Positions 40,409 to 49,775 of a stretch of DNA of 64,000 nt are shown piece by piece. The translations under genes were made by a program, and so were the position numbers. Position 1 is the stretch's first letter; each line of letters starts with the position of its first letter. Source of the DNA: Janibacter limosus. GTDB taxonomy: Bacteria; Actinomycetota; Actinomycetes; Actinomycetales; Dermatophilaceae. Where the stretch lies: contig NZ_CP036164.1 in assembly GCF_004295485.1 (NCBI RefSeq), positions 1,798,001 to 1,862,000 on the forward strand, read 5' to 3'. The notes beneath the pieces are model-generated. The model was given only the letters and a program-made list of their open reading frames with translations, was not told the origin of the DNA and did no database searches.

Positions 40409-41869
40409 TCATCGATGCAGGACCTCGAGCAGCTGCGGGCCCACCCATGTGACGTCACCGGCGCCGACGGTCAGGACGAGGTCGCCGGGCTGCGCGGCGT
40501 GCGCGACGCTGGCCAGGGCGGTCTCGACGTCGACGACCCGGGCCGAGCGGCCGGCCTGCACGAGGGGGCCGGCGATCAGCTCGGAGGTGACCCCGTCCAT
40601 CGGCTCCTCGCGGGCACCGTAGATGTCGAGCAGCAGGATCTCGTCGGCCGGCGAGAGCCCCGCGGCGAAGGCCGTGGCGAAGTCACGGGTGCGCGAGTAC
40701 AGGTGCGGCTGGAAGATGACGAAGAGCCGGTGCTCGCCGGCGATCTCCTTGGCCGTGCGCACGACCGCCTCGACCTTGCCGGGGTTGTGCGCGTAGTCGT
40801 CGACGACCGTGACCCCGCGGACCTCGCCCTTGGTCTCGAAGCGGCGGCGAGTGCCCCCGTAGGCGGCCAGCCCGTCGAGGACCGACTGCGGGTCGACGCC
40901 GAGGCCATGGGCCGCCGCTGTGTAGGCGGCCGCGGCGTTGAGCAGGTTGTGCCGGCCGGGGACGGTGATCGCCAGCTCGCGCCGCACGCCTGCCTCGACG
41001 AGGACGGCGCGGGCGCTCGTGCCGTCGAGCACCGGGTCGACGAGGCGCACGTCGGCATCGTCGGCGAAGCCGTAGCGCACGACCCGACGGCCGGCTGCGG
41101 ACGCTCGCCGGCCCAGTCGCTGCGACCCCGCGTCGTCGGCGCAGACCACGAGGAGCCCACCGTCGACGATCGTCGCGGCGAACTCGAGGTAGGCCGCCTC
41201 GACGGTCGAGAAGTCCCCGTAGAAGTCGAGGTGGTCGGGCTGGACATTGGTCACGACGGCGACATCGGGCTGGTAGGCGAGGAAGGAGCCGTCGGACTCG
41301 TCGGCCTCCGCGACGAAGGCCACGCCCTCCCCCAGGGCAGCGTTGACGCCCTGGGTGGACAGCTCACCCCCGAGTGCGAAGGAGGGGGCCTCGCCGGCCT
41401 CGAGCAGGGCGACGGTGAGCATCGAGCTCGTGGTCGTCTTGCCGTTGGCACCGGCGATGGCGACACGGGACTGCTCCCCCATCGCCGACGCCAGTGCCTG
41501 GCTGCGGTGGAGCACGCGCAGACCGCGGGCCCGGGCGGCAGCGAGCTCGGCGTTGTCCTCGCGGATCGCGGAGGAGACGACGACGGTGTCGGCCCCCTCG
41601 AGGCGCTCGGGGTCGTGCCCGACCCAGATCGTCGCGCCGCGCTCGCGCAGGCGCTCCAGCAGTGGCGAGTCCTTGGCGTCGCTGCCGCGGACCCGGACGC
41701 CGGCGTCCAGGAGCAGGCGCACGATCGCTGACATTCCGGCACCGCCGGCGGCCAGCACGTGGACGACGCCGAGGTCGGCGATCGGCACGCGCGGGGCGAG
41801 CACGTCGAAGCGCGGGTTGCGCGGGACCGGAGGCAGAGCCGACCCAGGAGCCCGTGGCGTGTCACCCAC
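40409..41869 (-). CDS. murC: UDP-N-acetylmuramate--L-alanine ligase
   Basis: 486 residues. The N-terminal UDP-binding Rossmann domain has VHVLAAGGAGMSAIVRLLL, the ATP loop is GANGKTTTSSM, and EADESDGSFL, NVQPDHLDFYG and YAHNPGKVEAV follow. It adds L-Ala to UDP-MurNAc in the cytoplasm. The start is GTG 41869, overlapping the end of murG by eight bases; a much longer open frame upstream is antisense or out-of-frame murG. The N-terminal ~20 residues before the domain are not conserved. Confidence 0.95.
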   Translation of the reverse strand: MGDTPRAPGSALPPVPRNPRFDVLAPRVPIADLGVVHVLAAGGAGMSAIVRLLLDAGVRVRGSDAKDSPLLERLRERGATIWVGHDPERLEGADTVVVSSAIREDNAELAAARARGLRVLHRSQALASAMGEQSRVAIAGANGKTTTSSMLTVALLEAGEAPSFALGGELSTQGVNAALGEGVAFVAEADESDGSFLAYQPDVAVVTNVQPDHLDFYGDFSTVEAAYLEFAATIVDGGLLVVCADDAGSQRLGRRASAAGRRVVRYGFADDADVRLVDPVLDGTSARAVLVEAGVRRELAITVPGRHNLLNAAAAYTAAAHGLGVDPQSVLDGLAAYGGTRRRFETKGEVRGVTVVDDYAHNPGKVEAVVRTAKEIAGEHRLFVIFQPHLYSRTRDFATAFAAGLSPADEILLLDIYGAREEPMDGVTSELIAGPLVQAGRSARVVDVETALASVAHAAQPGDLVLTVGAGDVTWVGPQLLEVLHR

Positions 41870-42974
41870 GGCTGCCCCCGGCCTGCCAGGCCTGCGTGAC
41901 CATGTCAGCGAGGGTCTCGTCCGCGTCGCGGTGACCGACCGATGCCGCGGCGAGCGACATGGCCTCCAGCCGCGACCGGTCCTGCAGCAGGGGCACGATC
42001 TCGCGCGCGACCCAGGCCGGGTCGACGTCGGCGTCCTCGACGAGGACACCGCCACCGGCCGCCACGACGTCGGCGGCGTTGAGCCGCTGCTCGCCGTTGC
42101 CGATGGGCAGGGGGACGTAGACACCGGGCAGGCCGACCGCGGTCAGCTCGCAGACGGTGTTGGCCCCGGCACGGCAGACGACGGCGTCGGCCGCCGCATA
42201 GGCCAGGTCCATGCGGTCGACATAGGGCATGACCACGTAGGGGACGGACTCGTCACCGCCGAGCGCGATGAAGTCCTTGCCTGCGCCGGTGGCGTGCAGC
42301 ACCTGCACCCCAGCGTCACGCAGGATGGCGACGCTGGCGGCGAAGGCGTCGTTGAGCCGCTTGGCGCCGAGCGATCCGCCGGTGACCAGGAGGACCGGCA
42401 GGTCCTCGCGCAGGCCGAGGCCCGCGCGAGCCTGCGCCCGCACCGCGGCTCGGTCGAGGGCGACGATCTCGGGCCGCAGCGGCATGCCGATGACCCGACC
42501 GCCGGCCAGCTTGGTGCCGGGGAAGGTCACGCCGATGTGGTCGGTGAACCGCGCCCCCACCTTGTTGGCGATGCCGGCACGCGCGTTCTGCTCGTGGATG
42601 ACGATCGGCACGCCGGCCTTGCGGGCGGCGAGGTAGGCCGGCGTCGAGACGTAGCCACCGAAGCCGACGACGACCTGGGCGTCGATCTGCTCGATGGCGC
42701 GACCCGCTGAGGCCACGGCGCGACGCAGGTTGACCGGGAGGCGCACGAGGTCGCCGGACGGGCGGCGCGGGAGCGGCACCTTGGGGATCGTCGCGAAGTC
42801 GTACCCGCGCTCGGGGACGAGGCGCGACTCCAGCCCTTCGCCCGTCCCGAGCGCGAGGATGGCGACCTCGGGATCACGTCGGCGGAGGCAGTCGGCGAGG
42901 GCGAGCAGCGGGGAGACGTGTCCCGCGGTGCCACCACCCGCCAGCAGGATGCGTGCGGGGCGGGTGAGCGTCAT
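41862..42974 (-). CDS. murG: Undecaprenyldiphospho-muramoylpentapeptide beta-N-acetylglucosaminyltransferase
   Basis: 370 residues, GT-B fold. The glycine-rich ILLAGGGTAGHVSPLLALAD opens the N-domain; VGFGGYVSTPAYLAARKAGVP, IHEQNARAGIANK and LVTGGSLGAKRLND are family blocks, and VVCRAGANTVCELTAVGLPGV binds UDP-GlcNAc. It makes lipid II from lipid I at the inner membrane face. The ATG overlaps the ftsW stop (ATGA). Confidence 0.96.
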   Translation of the reverse strand: MTLTRPARILLAGGGTAGHVSPLLALADCLRRRDPEVAILALGTGEGLESRLVPERGYDFATIPKVPLPRRPSGDLVRLPVNLRRAVASAGRAIEQIDAQVVVGFGGYVSTPAYLAARKAGVPIVIHEQNARAGIANKVGARFTDHIGVTFPGTKLAGGRVIGMPLRPEIVALDRAAVRAQARAGLGLREDLPVLLVTGGSLGAKRLNDAFAASVAILRDAGVQVLHATGAGKDFIALGGDESVPYVVMPYVDRMDLAYAAADAVVCRAGANTVCELTAVGLPGVYVPLPIGNGEQRLNAADVVAAGGGVLVEDADVDPAWVAREIVPLLQDRSRLEAMSLAAASVGHRDADETLADMVTQAWQAGGSRG

Positions 42975-44245
42975 CGCGTGGATGTCCTCCTGCTGGGGAA
43001 CCGGGCGAGCAGAGCGCGCGCACGGGAGGGCTTTGCCGCGATCATCTCAGAGCAGCCCGGTTCGGCACGAGCGAAGCTCAGCAGGACGCCGACAGCGAGC
43101 ATCGAGGTGACGAGCGAGGATCCGCCCGAGGAGACGAAGGGCAGCGGGACGCCGATGACCGGGAGCATCCCGATGACGGCGCCGATGTTGATGATCGCCT
43201 GCACGAGTACCCAGGTACAGATGCCGGCGGTGGCGATGCGCACGAAGAAGTCGTCGGTGCGGGTCACGAGCCGCAGACCGGCCAGGGCGAAGGCGGCGAA
43301 GAGCGCGAGGATCGCGAGCGTGCCGAGCAGGCCCAGCTCCTCGCCGATGATCGCGAAGATGAAGTCGTTGTACGGCTCCGCGAGCCAGCCCCATTTTTCG
43401 CGGCTGGCCCCGAGGCCCACACCGAGCCAGCCGCCGTCGGCGAGGGCGTAGCGGCCGTGGATGGACTGCCGGCAGATGCCGTAGAAGGACTCCGTGCCCG
43501 GTGCGCACTGGGCCGGGTCGAGCCAGACCTGGATGCGCTCCATGCGGTTGTTGCCGATGCTGGCCGCCAGGAAGCCGAGGACGGCCAGGACACCGCCGCC
43601 GAGAACGAACCAGCGCAGCTGGATCCCGGCCGCGAAGAGCATGCCGACGACGATCGCCACGATGACCATGGCGGTTCCGAGGTCGTTCCCGAGCATGACC
43701 AGCAGCACCATGCCCAGGGCTATCGGCGCGACGAGGGGGACGAGCGCGTGCTTGATCGAGCCGAGTAGCTCCCGCTTGCGCTCGAGGACGAGCGCGCCAC
43801 CGAGCACGAGCCCGATCTTGGCGATCTCGCTCGGCTGGACCGACAGCGACCCGACACCGATCCAGTTGCGGTTGCCCTGGAACCCGAAGCCGAGCGGGGT
43901 GAGGACCAGGCCGAGCAGGACGAAGGAGACCAAGACCGCGGGCAGTGCGAAGCGTTTCCAGAAGAGCACACTGCGCCGCGAGGCCCACCACAGGGCGGCC
44001 CCACCGGCGAGAGCGAAGACGAACTGCTTGAGGAAGATCGTGAAGGACGAGTCGTTTTCTCTCAGGGAGACGATCATCGACGCCGAGAGGACCATGACCA
44101 GTCCGATGCCGACGAGCAGGCTGATGACACCGAGCAGGAGGTAGTAGGTCGTCGTCGGCGACTCGAAGCGGGCCGTCCACTGCTCGATCCGGGTGCGAGC
44201 GGGCCGCGTACCGGCGCGACGGCTGGTCGATGCGCTGCTGCTCAC
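42971..44245 (-). CDS. ftsW: Lipid II polymerase FtsW (SEDS family)
   Basis: 424 residues with ten predicted transmembrane segments. SEDS hallmarks include GNRNWIGVGSLSVQPSEIAK, VMLGNDLGTAMVI, the catalytic-loop region IQVWLDPAQCAPG and IGMLPVIGVPLPFVSSGGSS. The C-terminus is Arg-rich. Two GTG starts are possible (44251 and 44245); AGGAGG lies one base from the first and seven from the second, so I prefer 44245. It polymerises septal glycan with the class B PBP FtsI. Confidence 0.94.
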   Translation of the reverse strand: MSSSASTSRRAGTRPARTRIEQWTARFESPTTTYYLLLGVISLLVGIGLVMVLSASMIVSLRENDSSFTIFLKQFVFALAGGAALWWASRRSVLFWKRFALPAVLVSFVLLGLVLTPLGFGFQGNRNWIGVGSLSVQPSEIAKIGLVLGGALVLERKRELLGSIKHALVPLVAPIALGMVLLVMLGNDLGTAMVIVAIVVGMLFAAGIQLRWFVLGGGVLAVLGFLAASIGNNRMERIQVWLDPAQCAPGTESFYGICRQSIHGRYALADGGWLGVGLGASREKWGWLAEPYNDFIFAIIGEELGLLGTLAILALFAAFALAGLRLVTRTDDFFVRIATAGICTWVLVQAIINIGAVIGMLPVIGVPLPFVSSGGSSLVTSMLAVGVLLSFARAEPGCSEMIAAKPSRARALLARFPSRRTSTR

Positions 44246-44247
44246 TC

Positions 44248-45747
44248 TCACCCCTCCTGCAGGTATCGATCCACCGCGGCAGCGAAGGCATCGCCGCGCG
44301 CCCCGTAGTTGTCGAACATGTCCATGGATGCTGCTGCCGGGGCGAGCAACACCACGTCACCCGGCCGCGCGAGCTCACCCGCGTGGCGGACGACGAGATC
44401 CATCGCACCAGTGTCCGTTGCCTCGACGTCGATCACCGGGACCTCGGGCGCGTGTCGTGCCAAGGCGGCCGCGATCCGCTCCCGGTCGCGCCCGATGAGG
44501 ACGGCAGCTCGCAGTCGTCCCGCGGCGGCTGCGACGAGCTCGTCGACATCGGCCCCCTTGAGCAGTCCACCGGCGACCCACACGACGTGCTCGTAGGCGG
44601 TCAGGCTGGCCTGCGCGGCGTGGGGGTTGGTCGCCTTGGAGTCATCGACCCAGTGCACCTCGCCGTGAGTGGCGACGTGGGCGATGCGGTGCGGCTCGGG
44701 CCGCCAGGCCCGCAGTCCGTCGCGCACGGCGACGGGCGGGACGCCGTGCGCACGCGCGAGGGCCGCAGCGGCGAGGGCATTGGCGACGAGGTGCGGCGGG
44801 ACGCTCGGCGCGTCGCCCTGCAGGTCAGCGAGCGTGCCGAGCTCGGCCGCGGTCGCGGCCCGGTCCTCCACGAAGGCTCGGTCGGCGAGCACGTCGTCGA
44901 CCAGGCCGAGCATCGACGGGCCGGGGCTGCCGAGGGTGAAGCTGACGGCGCGGCAGCCCTCGATGACATCGGCCTCCTCGACGAGGCGGCGGGTGGCCGG
45001 GTCCTGCTCGTTGTAGACGCAGGCGATCTCGGTGTTGGCGTAGACCTTGCCCTTGGCCGCGGCGTACTCCTCGAAGGAGCCGTGCCAGTCGATGTGGTCG
45101 GGCGCGATGTTGAGGCAGGCGGCCGCCTGGGGACGAAGGGAGTCGCTCCAGTGCAGCTGGAAGCTGCTCAGCTCGACGGCGATGACGTCGTAGGGGTCCG
45201 GGTGCTGGACCAGGTCGAGGACCGGGGTGCCGACATTGCCGCCGCTCGCGGCGCGCAGCCCCGCGGCGCGCAGGATCGAGGTGAGCATCTGCACGGTGGT
45301 CGTCTTGCCGTTGGTGCCGGTGACGAGGAGCCAGGGGGCTCCCCCTTCGCTCGGGCGCAACCGCCAGGCGAGCTCGACATCGCCCCAGATCGGGATGCCG
45401 GCCTCGGCGGCTGCGGCCAGCAGGGGCTGGTGCGGGGGCCAGCCGGGCGAGGTGACGACGAGGTCGATCTCGTCCGCGGGGACGGGCAGCGCGCTCTCGG
45501 CCCCGTCGCCGAGGTGCAGGTGCGCGTCGAGGACCTCGAGGATCTGGGCCCGCTGCGCCATGGACGTGCCGGCCTCGGGCGTCTTGGCATCGACGACGTG
45601 CACGTCGGCCCCGTACTGGAGGAGGGCGTCCGCGGCGGCGTAGCCGCTCACCCCGAGCCCCGTCACGACGACGCGCAGGCCACTCCAGTCGGCCTCGCTG
45701 CTGGTCAGACCGGCCAGCCGTGCTCCGCGCGGGTGGGCACCGCTCAC
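44248..45747 (-). CDS. murD: UDP-N-acetylmuramoylalanine--D-glutamate ligase
   Basis: 499 residues. [18 protein letters not shown] begins the N-domain, [12 protein letters not shown] is the ATP loop, and [20 protein letters not shown] and [13 protein letters not shown] are diagnostic MurD blocks. It adds D-Glu to UDP-MurNAc-L-Ala. GTG 45747 overlaps the mraY stop (GTGA), and the stop lies two bases from the preferred ftsW start. Confidence 0.95.
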   Translation of the reverse strand: MSGAHPRGARLAGLTSSEADWSGLRVVVTGLGVSGYAAADALLQYGADVHVVDAKTPEAGTSMAQRAQILEVLDAHLHLGDGAESALPVPADEIDLVVTSPGWPPHQPLLAAAAEAGIPIWGDVELAWRLRPSEGGAPWLLVTGTNGKTTTVQMLTSILRAAGLRAASGGNVGTPVLDLVQHPDPYDVIAVELSSFQLHWSDSLRPQAAACLNIAPDHIDWHGSFEEYAAAKGKVYANTEIACVYNEQDPATRRLVEEADVIEGCRAVSFTLGSPGPSMLGLVDDVLADRAFVEDRAATAAELGTLADLQGDAPSVPPHLVANALAAAALARAHGVPPVAVRDGLRAWRPEPHRIAHVATHGEVHWVDDSKATNPHAAQASLTAYEHVVWVAGGLLKGADVDELVAAAAGRLRAAVLIGRDRERIAAALARHAPEVPVIDVEATDTGAMDLVVRHAGELARPGDVVLLAPAAASMDMFDNYGARGDAFAAAVDRYLQEG

Positions 45748-46826
45748 GGTGCTCCCACGACCCATTCGCCGTAGAAGAGCGCCAGCCCGGCGCCGACGAA
45801 GAGTCCGGCGATGATCCAGAAGCGGATGACGATCGTGACCTCGGCCCACCCGAGCAGCTCGAAGTGGTGCTGGAGGGGGGCCATCCGGAAGACCCGCTTG
45901 CCCGTGGTCTTGAAGGAGGCGACCTGGATGATGACCGAGGCCGTGATCGTGACGAAGAGACCGCCGAGGATGACGATGAGCAGCTCGGTGCGCGAGAGGA
46001 TCGCGAGCCCGGCGAGGGCACCACCGAGGGCGAGCGACCCGGTGTCACCCATGAAGATCTTGGCCGGCGAGGCATTCCACCAGAGGAAGCCGAAGCAGGC
46101 GCCGGTGCCCGCGGCCGCGACGACCGCGAGATCGAGGGGATCTCGCACGTCGTAGCAGTTGATCCCCGGGTTGGTCTGGCAGTTCTGGTTGAACTGCCAG
46201 ATCGAGATGACGACGTACGCAGCGAAGACCATGACCGAGGAGCCGGTGGCCAGGCCGTCGAGACCATCGGTGAGGTTGACCCCGTTGGACGTCCCGGCGA
46301 TCATCAGGTTGGCCCAGAGGATGAAGAGGATCATCCCGATGACCGGCCCGGCGAAGGCCAGGTCGATCGCCGTGTCCCGCACGAAGGAGATGTGTGTCGA
46401 CGCCGGGCGACGCAGGGCGTCGTTGGGGAACTGGAGGGCGAGCACGGCGAAGACGATGCCCACCGCGGCCTGCCCCATGAGCTTTTGACCCGACTTCAGA
46501 CCCAGGCTGCGCTGGCGACTGATCTTGATGAAGTCGTCGGCGAACCCGACGGCCCCCATGCCCACCATGAGGAAGAGGACGAGCAGACCGCTCACGGTCG
46601 GGGGTTGCCACAGCACCAGGTGCGCGAGCGTGTAGGCCAGCACCGTGGCGAGGATGATGACGGCGCCACCCATGGTGGGCGTACCCCGCTTGGTGTGGTG
46701 CGAGGTGGGTCCATCGTCACGGATGAACTGTCCGTACCCCTGCTTGACGAGGTACTTGATGAACATCGGTGTCCCGAGCAACGCCAGGACGAGAGAGACG
46801 ACGGACGCGATGACGACTGCCTTCAC
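45744..46826 (-). CDS. mraY: Phospho-N-acetylmuramoyl-pentapeptide-transferase
   Basis: 360 residues with about ten transmembrane segments. [47 protein letters not shown] and [18 protein letters not shown] are MraY signatures with catalytic Asp residues. [14 protein letters not shown] is the C-terminal HHH-like motif. It makes lipid I. GTG 46826 overlaps the murF stop; the reading from 46865 adds murF antisense-like residues and is rejected. Confidence 0.96.
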   Translation of the reverse strand: MKAVVIASVVSLVLALLGTPMFIKYLVKQGYGQFIRDDGPTSHHTKRGTPTMGGAVIILATVLAYTLAHLVLWQPPTVSGLLVLFLMVGMGAVGFADDFIKISRQRSLGLKSGQKLMGQAAVGIVFAVLALQFPNDALRRPASTHISFVRDTAIDLAFAGPVIGMILFILWANLMIAGTSNGVNLTDGLDGLATGSSVMVFAAYVVISIWQFNQNCQTNPGINCYDVRDPLDLAVVAAAGTGACFGFLWWNASPAKIFMGDTGSLALGGALAGLAILSRTELLIVILGGLFVTITASVIIQVASFKTTGKRVFRMAPLQHHFELLGWAEVTIVIRFWIIAGLFVGAGLALFYGEWVVGAP

Positions 46827-48226
46827 GAGCGGGCCTCCCTGTCGACGATGCGATCTCCGAGCCACCGTAGTCCGGCATCACGGCTCGACTTGAACACGGC
46901 GATGTCCGGCGTGGCGAGCTCGGTCGCCAGGACGGCCTCTGCCGCCTCGGCGTCGGGGACGACCCGGACGTGGACGTCGCCGGCCCCAGTCTCCCCCGCG
47001 CCGGTGGCGATCGGTGCCGCCGACTCGCCGACGACGAGGATCTCGTCGAAGCCGAGCTGCGCGGCCTCGCGCCCCACCGCAGCGTGCAGCCGGGCCGAGT
47101 CCTCCCCCAGCTCGAGCATGGCGCCGAGCACGGCCCACCGGCGTCCGGTCGTGGCCATCCCCGCCACGCTGCGCAGGGCGGCCGACATCGAGTCGGGGTT
47201 GGCGTTGTACGCGTCGTTGACGATGACGACGCCGTCGTCGCGGCGGGTGACCTCCATCCGCCAGCGGCTCATCGGCCGGGCGTCGGCGAGGGCGGCGACG
47301 ACCTGGTCGAGCGTCATCCCGGCGGCGTGCGCCGCGGCGATGACGGACAGCGCGTTGCCCACGTGGTGGCGACCGACGAGCGAGAGCTGCACGCGGGCGC
47401 TGCCGAAGGGGGCCTGCACCGTGAAGGAGGGAGCGCCCAGCTCGTCGAGGGTCACGTCGACGGCACGCACCTGCGCCGACTCGGACTCACCGACGAGCAC
47501 GACGGTGGCCGCGGTCCGCTGCGCCATCGCGGCGACGAGCGGGTCGTCGGCGTTGAGCACCGCCACCCCGTCGGCGGGAAGGGAGGCGGGCAGCTCTCCC
47601 TTCGCCTCGGCGATGGCCCCGACGGAGCCGAACTCGCCGACGTGCGCGTGGCCGACGTTGAGGACGACGCCGATGCGCGGCGGCGCGATGCGGGCGAGGT
47701 AGTCGACGTGGCCGATGCCGCGTGCCCCCATCTCGACGACGAGGTGTGCGGTCGTGGGGGTGATCCGGCAGACGGTGAGCGGGACACCGACCTCGGAGTT
47801 GTAGGACCCCACGGGGGCGACGGTCTCGCCGGCGGTCGACAGGACGGACCCCAGGAGGTCCTTGGTGCTCGTCTTGCCCGAGGACCCGGTGATGCCGATG
47901 ACCGTCAGGTCGGGGCGCGAGTCGACGAGGTGCCGGGCGAGGGCGACGAAGCCCACCTGCTCGTCGTCGACGACCACGCACGGCAGGGCGTCGACGGGGC
48001 GGGTGGTGAGGGCCGCGACGGCTCCCAGCTGCGCCGCGCCGGGGACGAAGTCGTGCCCGTCGGCGCTCTCGCCGATCCGGGCGACGTAGAGGCTGCCGGG
48101 GCCGGCCTCACGCGAGTCGGTGACGACGGGGCCGTCGATGGTGATCGCCGCTGCCTCCGCCGGGCTGCAGCCGTGGAGGCGCCCGCCGGTGATGGCGGCC
48201 AGGCTGCCCAAGGTCATGGGGATCAT
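46823..48226 (-). CDS. murF: UDP-N-acetylmuramoyl-tripeptide--D-alanyl-D-alanine ligase
   Basis: 467 residues. [16 protein letters not shown] is the ATP loop; [30 protein letters not shown] and [13 protein letters not shown] are MurF blocks. It adds D-Ala-D-Ala to complete the pentapeptide. The ATG at 48226 overlaps the murE stop (ATGA); an internal ATG at 48217 is a less likely start. Confidence 0.95.
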   Translation of the reverse strand: MIPMTLGSLAAITGGRLHGCSPAEAAAITIDGPVVTDSREAGPGSLYVARIGESADGHDFVPGAAQLGAVAALTTRPVDALPCVVVDDEQVGFVALARHLVDSRPDLTVIGITGSSGKTSTKDLLGSVLSTAGETVAPVGSYNSEVGVPLTVCRITPTTAHLVVEMGARGIGHVDYLARIAPPRIGVVLNVGHAHVGEFGSVGAIAEAKGELPASLPADGVAVLNADDPLVAAMAQRTAATVVLVGESESAQVRAVDVTLDELGAPSFTVQAPFGSARVQLSLVGRHHVGNALSVIAAAHAAGMTLDQVVAALADARPMSRWRMEVTRRDDGVVIVNDAYNANPDSMSAALRSVAGMATTGRRWAVLGAMLELGEDSARLHAAVGREAAQLGFDEILVVGESAAPIATGAGETGAGDVHVRVVPDAEAAEAVLATELATPDIAVFKSSRDAGLRWLGDRIVDREARS

Positions 48227-49764
48227 CCGCTGATGCTCCGGCGGTCGAGGGCGGCCCGCAGGACCGCCCGGTCGTCGTGGTCGCGGATCTGCCCGCGGAC
48301 CTCTTGTCCTTGCTCGTGGCCCTTGCCCAGGACCGCGACGGTCGCGCCGGGGCCGGACTCGTGGGCGATCTCGACCGCGCGCTCGATGGCGCTCACCCGG
48401 CCCTCGATGACCTCGAGCCTCGCGCGGGACCGGGGCCACACACCCTCCGCGACGGCGTCACGGATGGCAGCGGGGTCCTCCTCGCGCGGGTTGTCGTCGG
48501 TGACGATGACGACATCGGCGTGGGCCGCGGCCGAGGCACCCATGCCCGGTCGCTTGCCGGGGTCGCGGCTGCCGCCGGCACCGAGGACGACGACGAGCAC
48601 GCCGTTGGTCTGCGGACGCAGCGCGGCCAGCGCGGCACCCACCGCGTCGGGGGTGTGGGCGAAGTCGACGATCGCTCTCGGCAGGTCCTCGCGGTCGGGG
48701 TCGCTCGGGAGCACGACCTCCATCCGGCCGGGGACCTGGGGGCGGGTGAGGACGGCCTCGGCGACCTGCTCCGGCGAGATCCCTGCCTCGACGAGGGCGA
48801 CGGCGGCCATCGCGGTGTTGACGCGGTTGAAGTCGCCCGGGAGGGCCGACTCGAGGTGGAGGACGTGGTCGGCGCCCGTCAGGCTCAGCTGGGCCTCGCG
48901 GGGGTCGCCGCCGATGATCCAGTCGGCCTCGACGTCCAGCCGGGAGGTGACCGTGGTGACCGGCACCGTGGCCTCCTGCGCCAACCGCTGCCCCCACTCG
49001 TCGTCGACGCAGACGACGGCGCGGCGGGAGCGCTCGGGCGTGAAGAGGCTGGCCTTGGCCAGGAAGTAGTCCTCCATGGTGCCGTGGAAGTCGAGGTGGT
49101 CCTGGCTGAGGTTGGCGAAGAGGGCCACGTCGTAGACGACCTCGTCGACCCGGTGGAGACTCAGCGCGTGGCTCGAGACCTCCATGACGCAGTCGTCGAT
49201 GCCCCGCTCCCCCATCGTGGCCAGCAGCGCGTGCAGGTCGGTCGTCTCCGGGGTCGTGCGCACCGAGCGGATCCGCTCGTCGCCGATGCGCGTCTCGATC
49301 GTGCCGATGAGCCCGGTCGTGTGGCCCAGCGCCTCGAGCGCCGAGACCATGAGGTAGGCGGTCGTCGTCTTGCCGTTGGTCCCGGTGATGCCAAACATCG
49401 TGGGCCGTTGGTCGCCGCTGTCGTAGAGGGCCGCGGCCACCCGGCCGAGGACCTCGCGCGGGGTCTCGCACTCGACGACGGGCAGCTCGACCCCCTTCGC
49501 CGTCAGCCGGGAGACCCCGTCGGCGTCGGTCAGCACGGCCACCGCACCGGCCTCGAGGGCCAGGTCCGCGAAGTCTGCGCCGTGGGCGCGCGCACCCGGA
49601 AGGGCCGCCCACAGGTCGCCCGGGCGCAGGGTGGCGGTGTCGAGCGAGACGCCGGTGACGACGGTCTCGGGGTCACCGTGGGTCAGCCGGGCACCGGCGC
49701 CGACGAGGTCGGTGACGGTGCGCAGGGTCAGAGGGAGGGCCCGCTCGGGGCGAGGGAAAGGCAC
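48223..49764 (-). CDS. murE: UDP-N-acetylmuramoyl-L-alanyl-D-glutamate--diaminopimelate ligase
   Basis: 513 residues. The N-terminal domain includes GVSLDTATLRPGDLWAALPG, the ATP loop is [12 protein letters not shown], and NLSQDHLDFHGTMEDYFLAK and VDFAHTPDAV follow. The substrate motif DNPREEDP contains DNPR, which in this family selects diaminopimelate over lysine. A GTG start at 49764, eleven bases after the ftsI stop, gives the conserved beginning; a longer frame overlaps ftsI out of frame and is rejected. Confidence 0.95.
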   Translation of the reverse strand: MPFPRPERALPLTLRTVTDLVGAGARLTHGDPETVVTGVSLDTATLRPGDLWAALPGARAHGADFADLALEAGAVAVLTDADGVSRLTAKGVELPVVECETPREVLGRVAAALYDSGDQRPTMFGITGTNGKTTTAYLMVSALEALGHTTGLIGTIETRIGDERIRSVRTTPETTDLHALLATMGERGIDDCVMEVSSHALSLHRVDEVVYDVALFANLSQDHLDFHGTMEDYFLAKASLFTPERSRRAVVCVDDEWGQRLAQEATVPVTTVTSRLDVEADWIIGGDPREAQLSLTGADHVLHLESALPGDFNRVNTAMAAVALVEAGISPEQVAEAVLTRPQVPGRMEVVLPSDPDREDLPRAIVDFAHTPDAVGAALAALRPQTNGVLVVVLGAGGSRDPGKRPGMGASAAAHADVVIVTDDNPREEDPAAIRDAVAEGVWPRSRARLEVIEGRVSAIERAVEIAHESGPGATVAVLGKGHEQGQEVRGQIRDHDDRAVLRAALDRRSISG

Positions 49765-49775
49765 GGCGGCCGAGC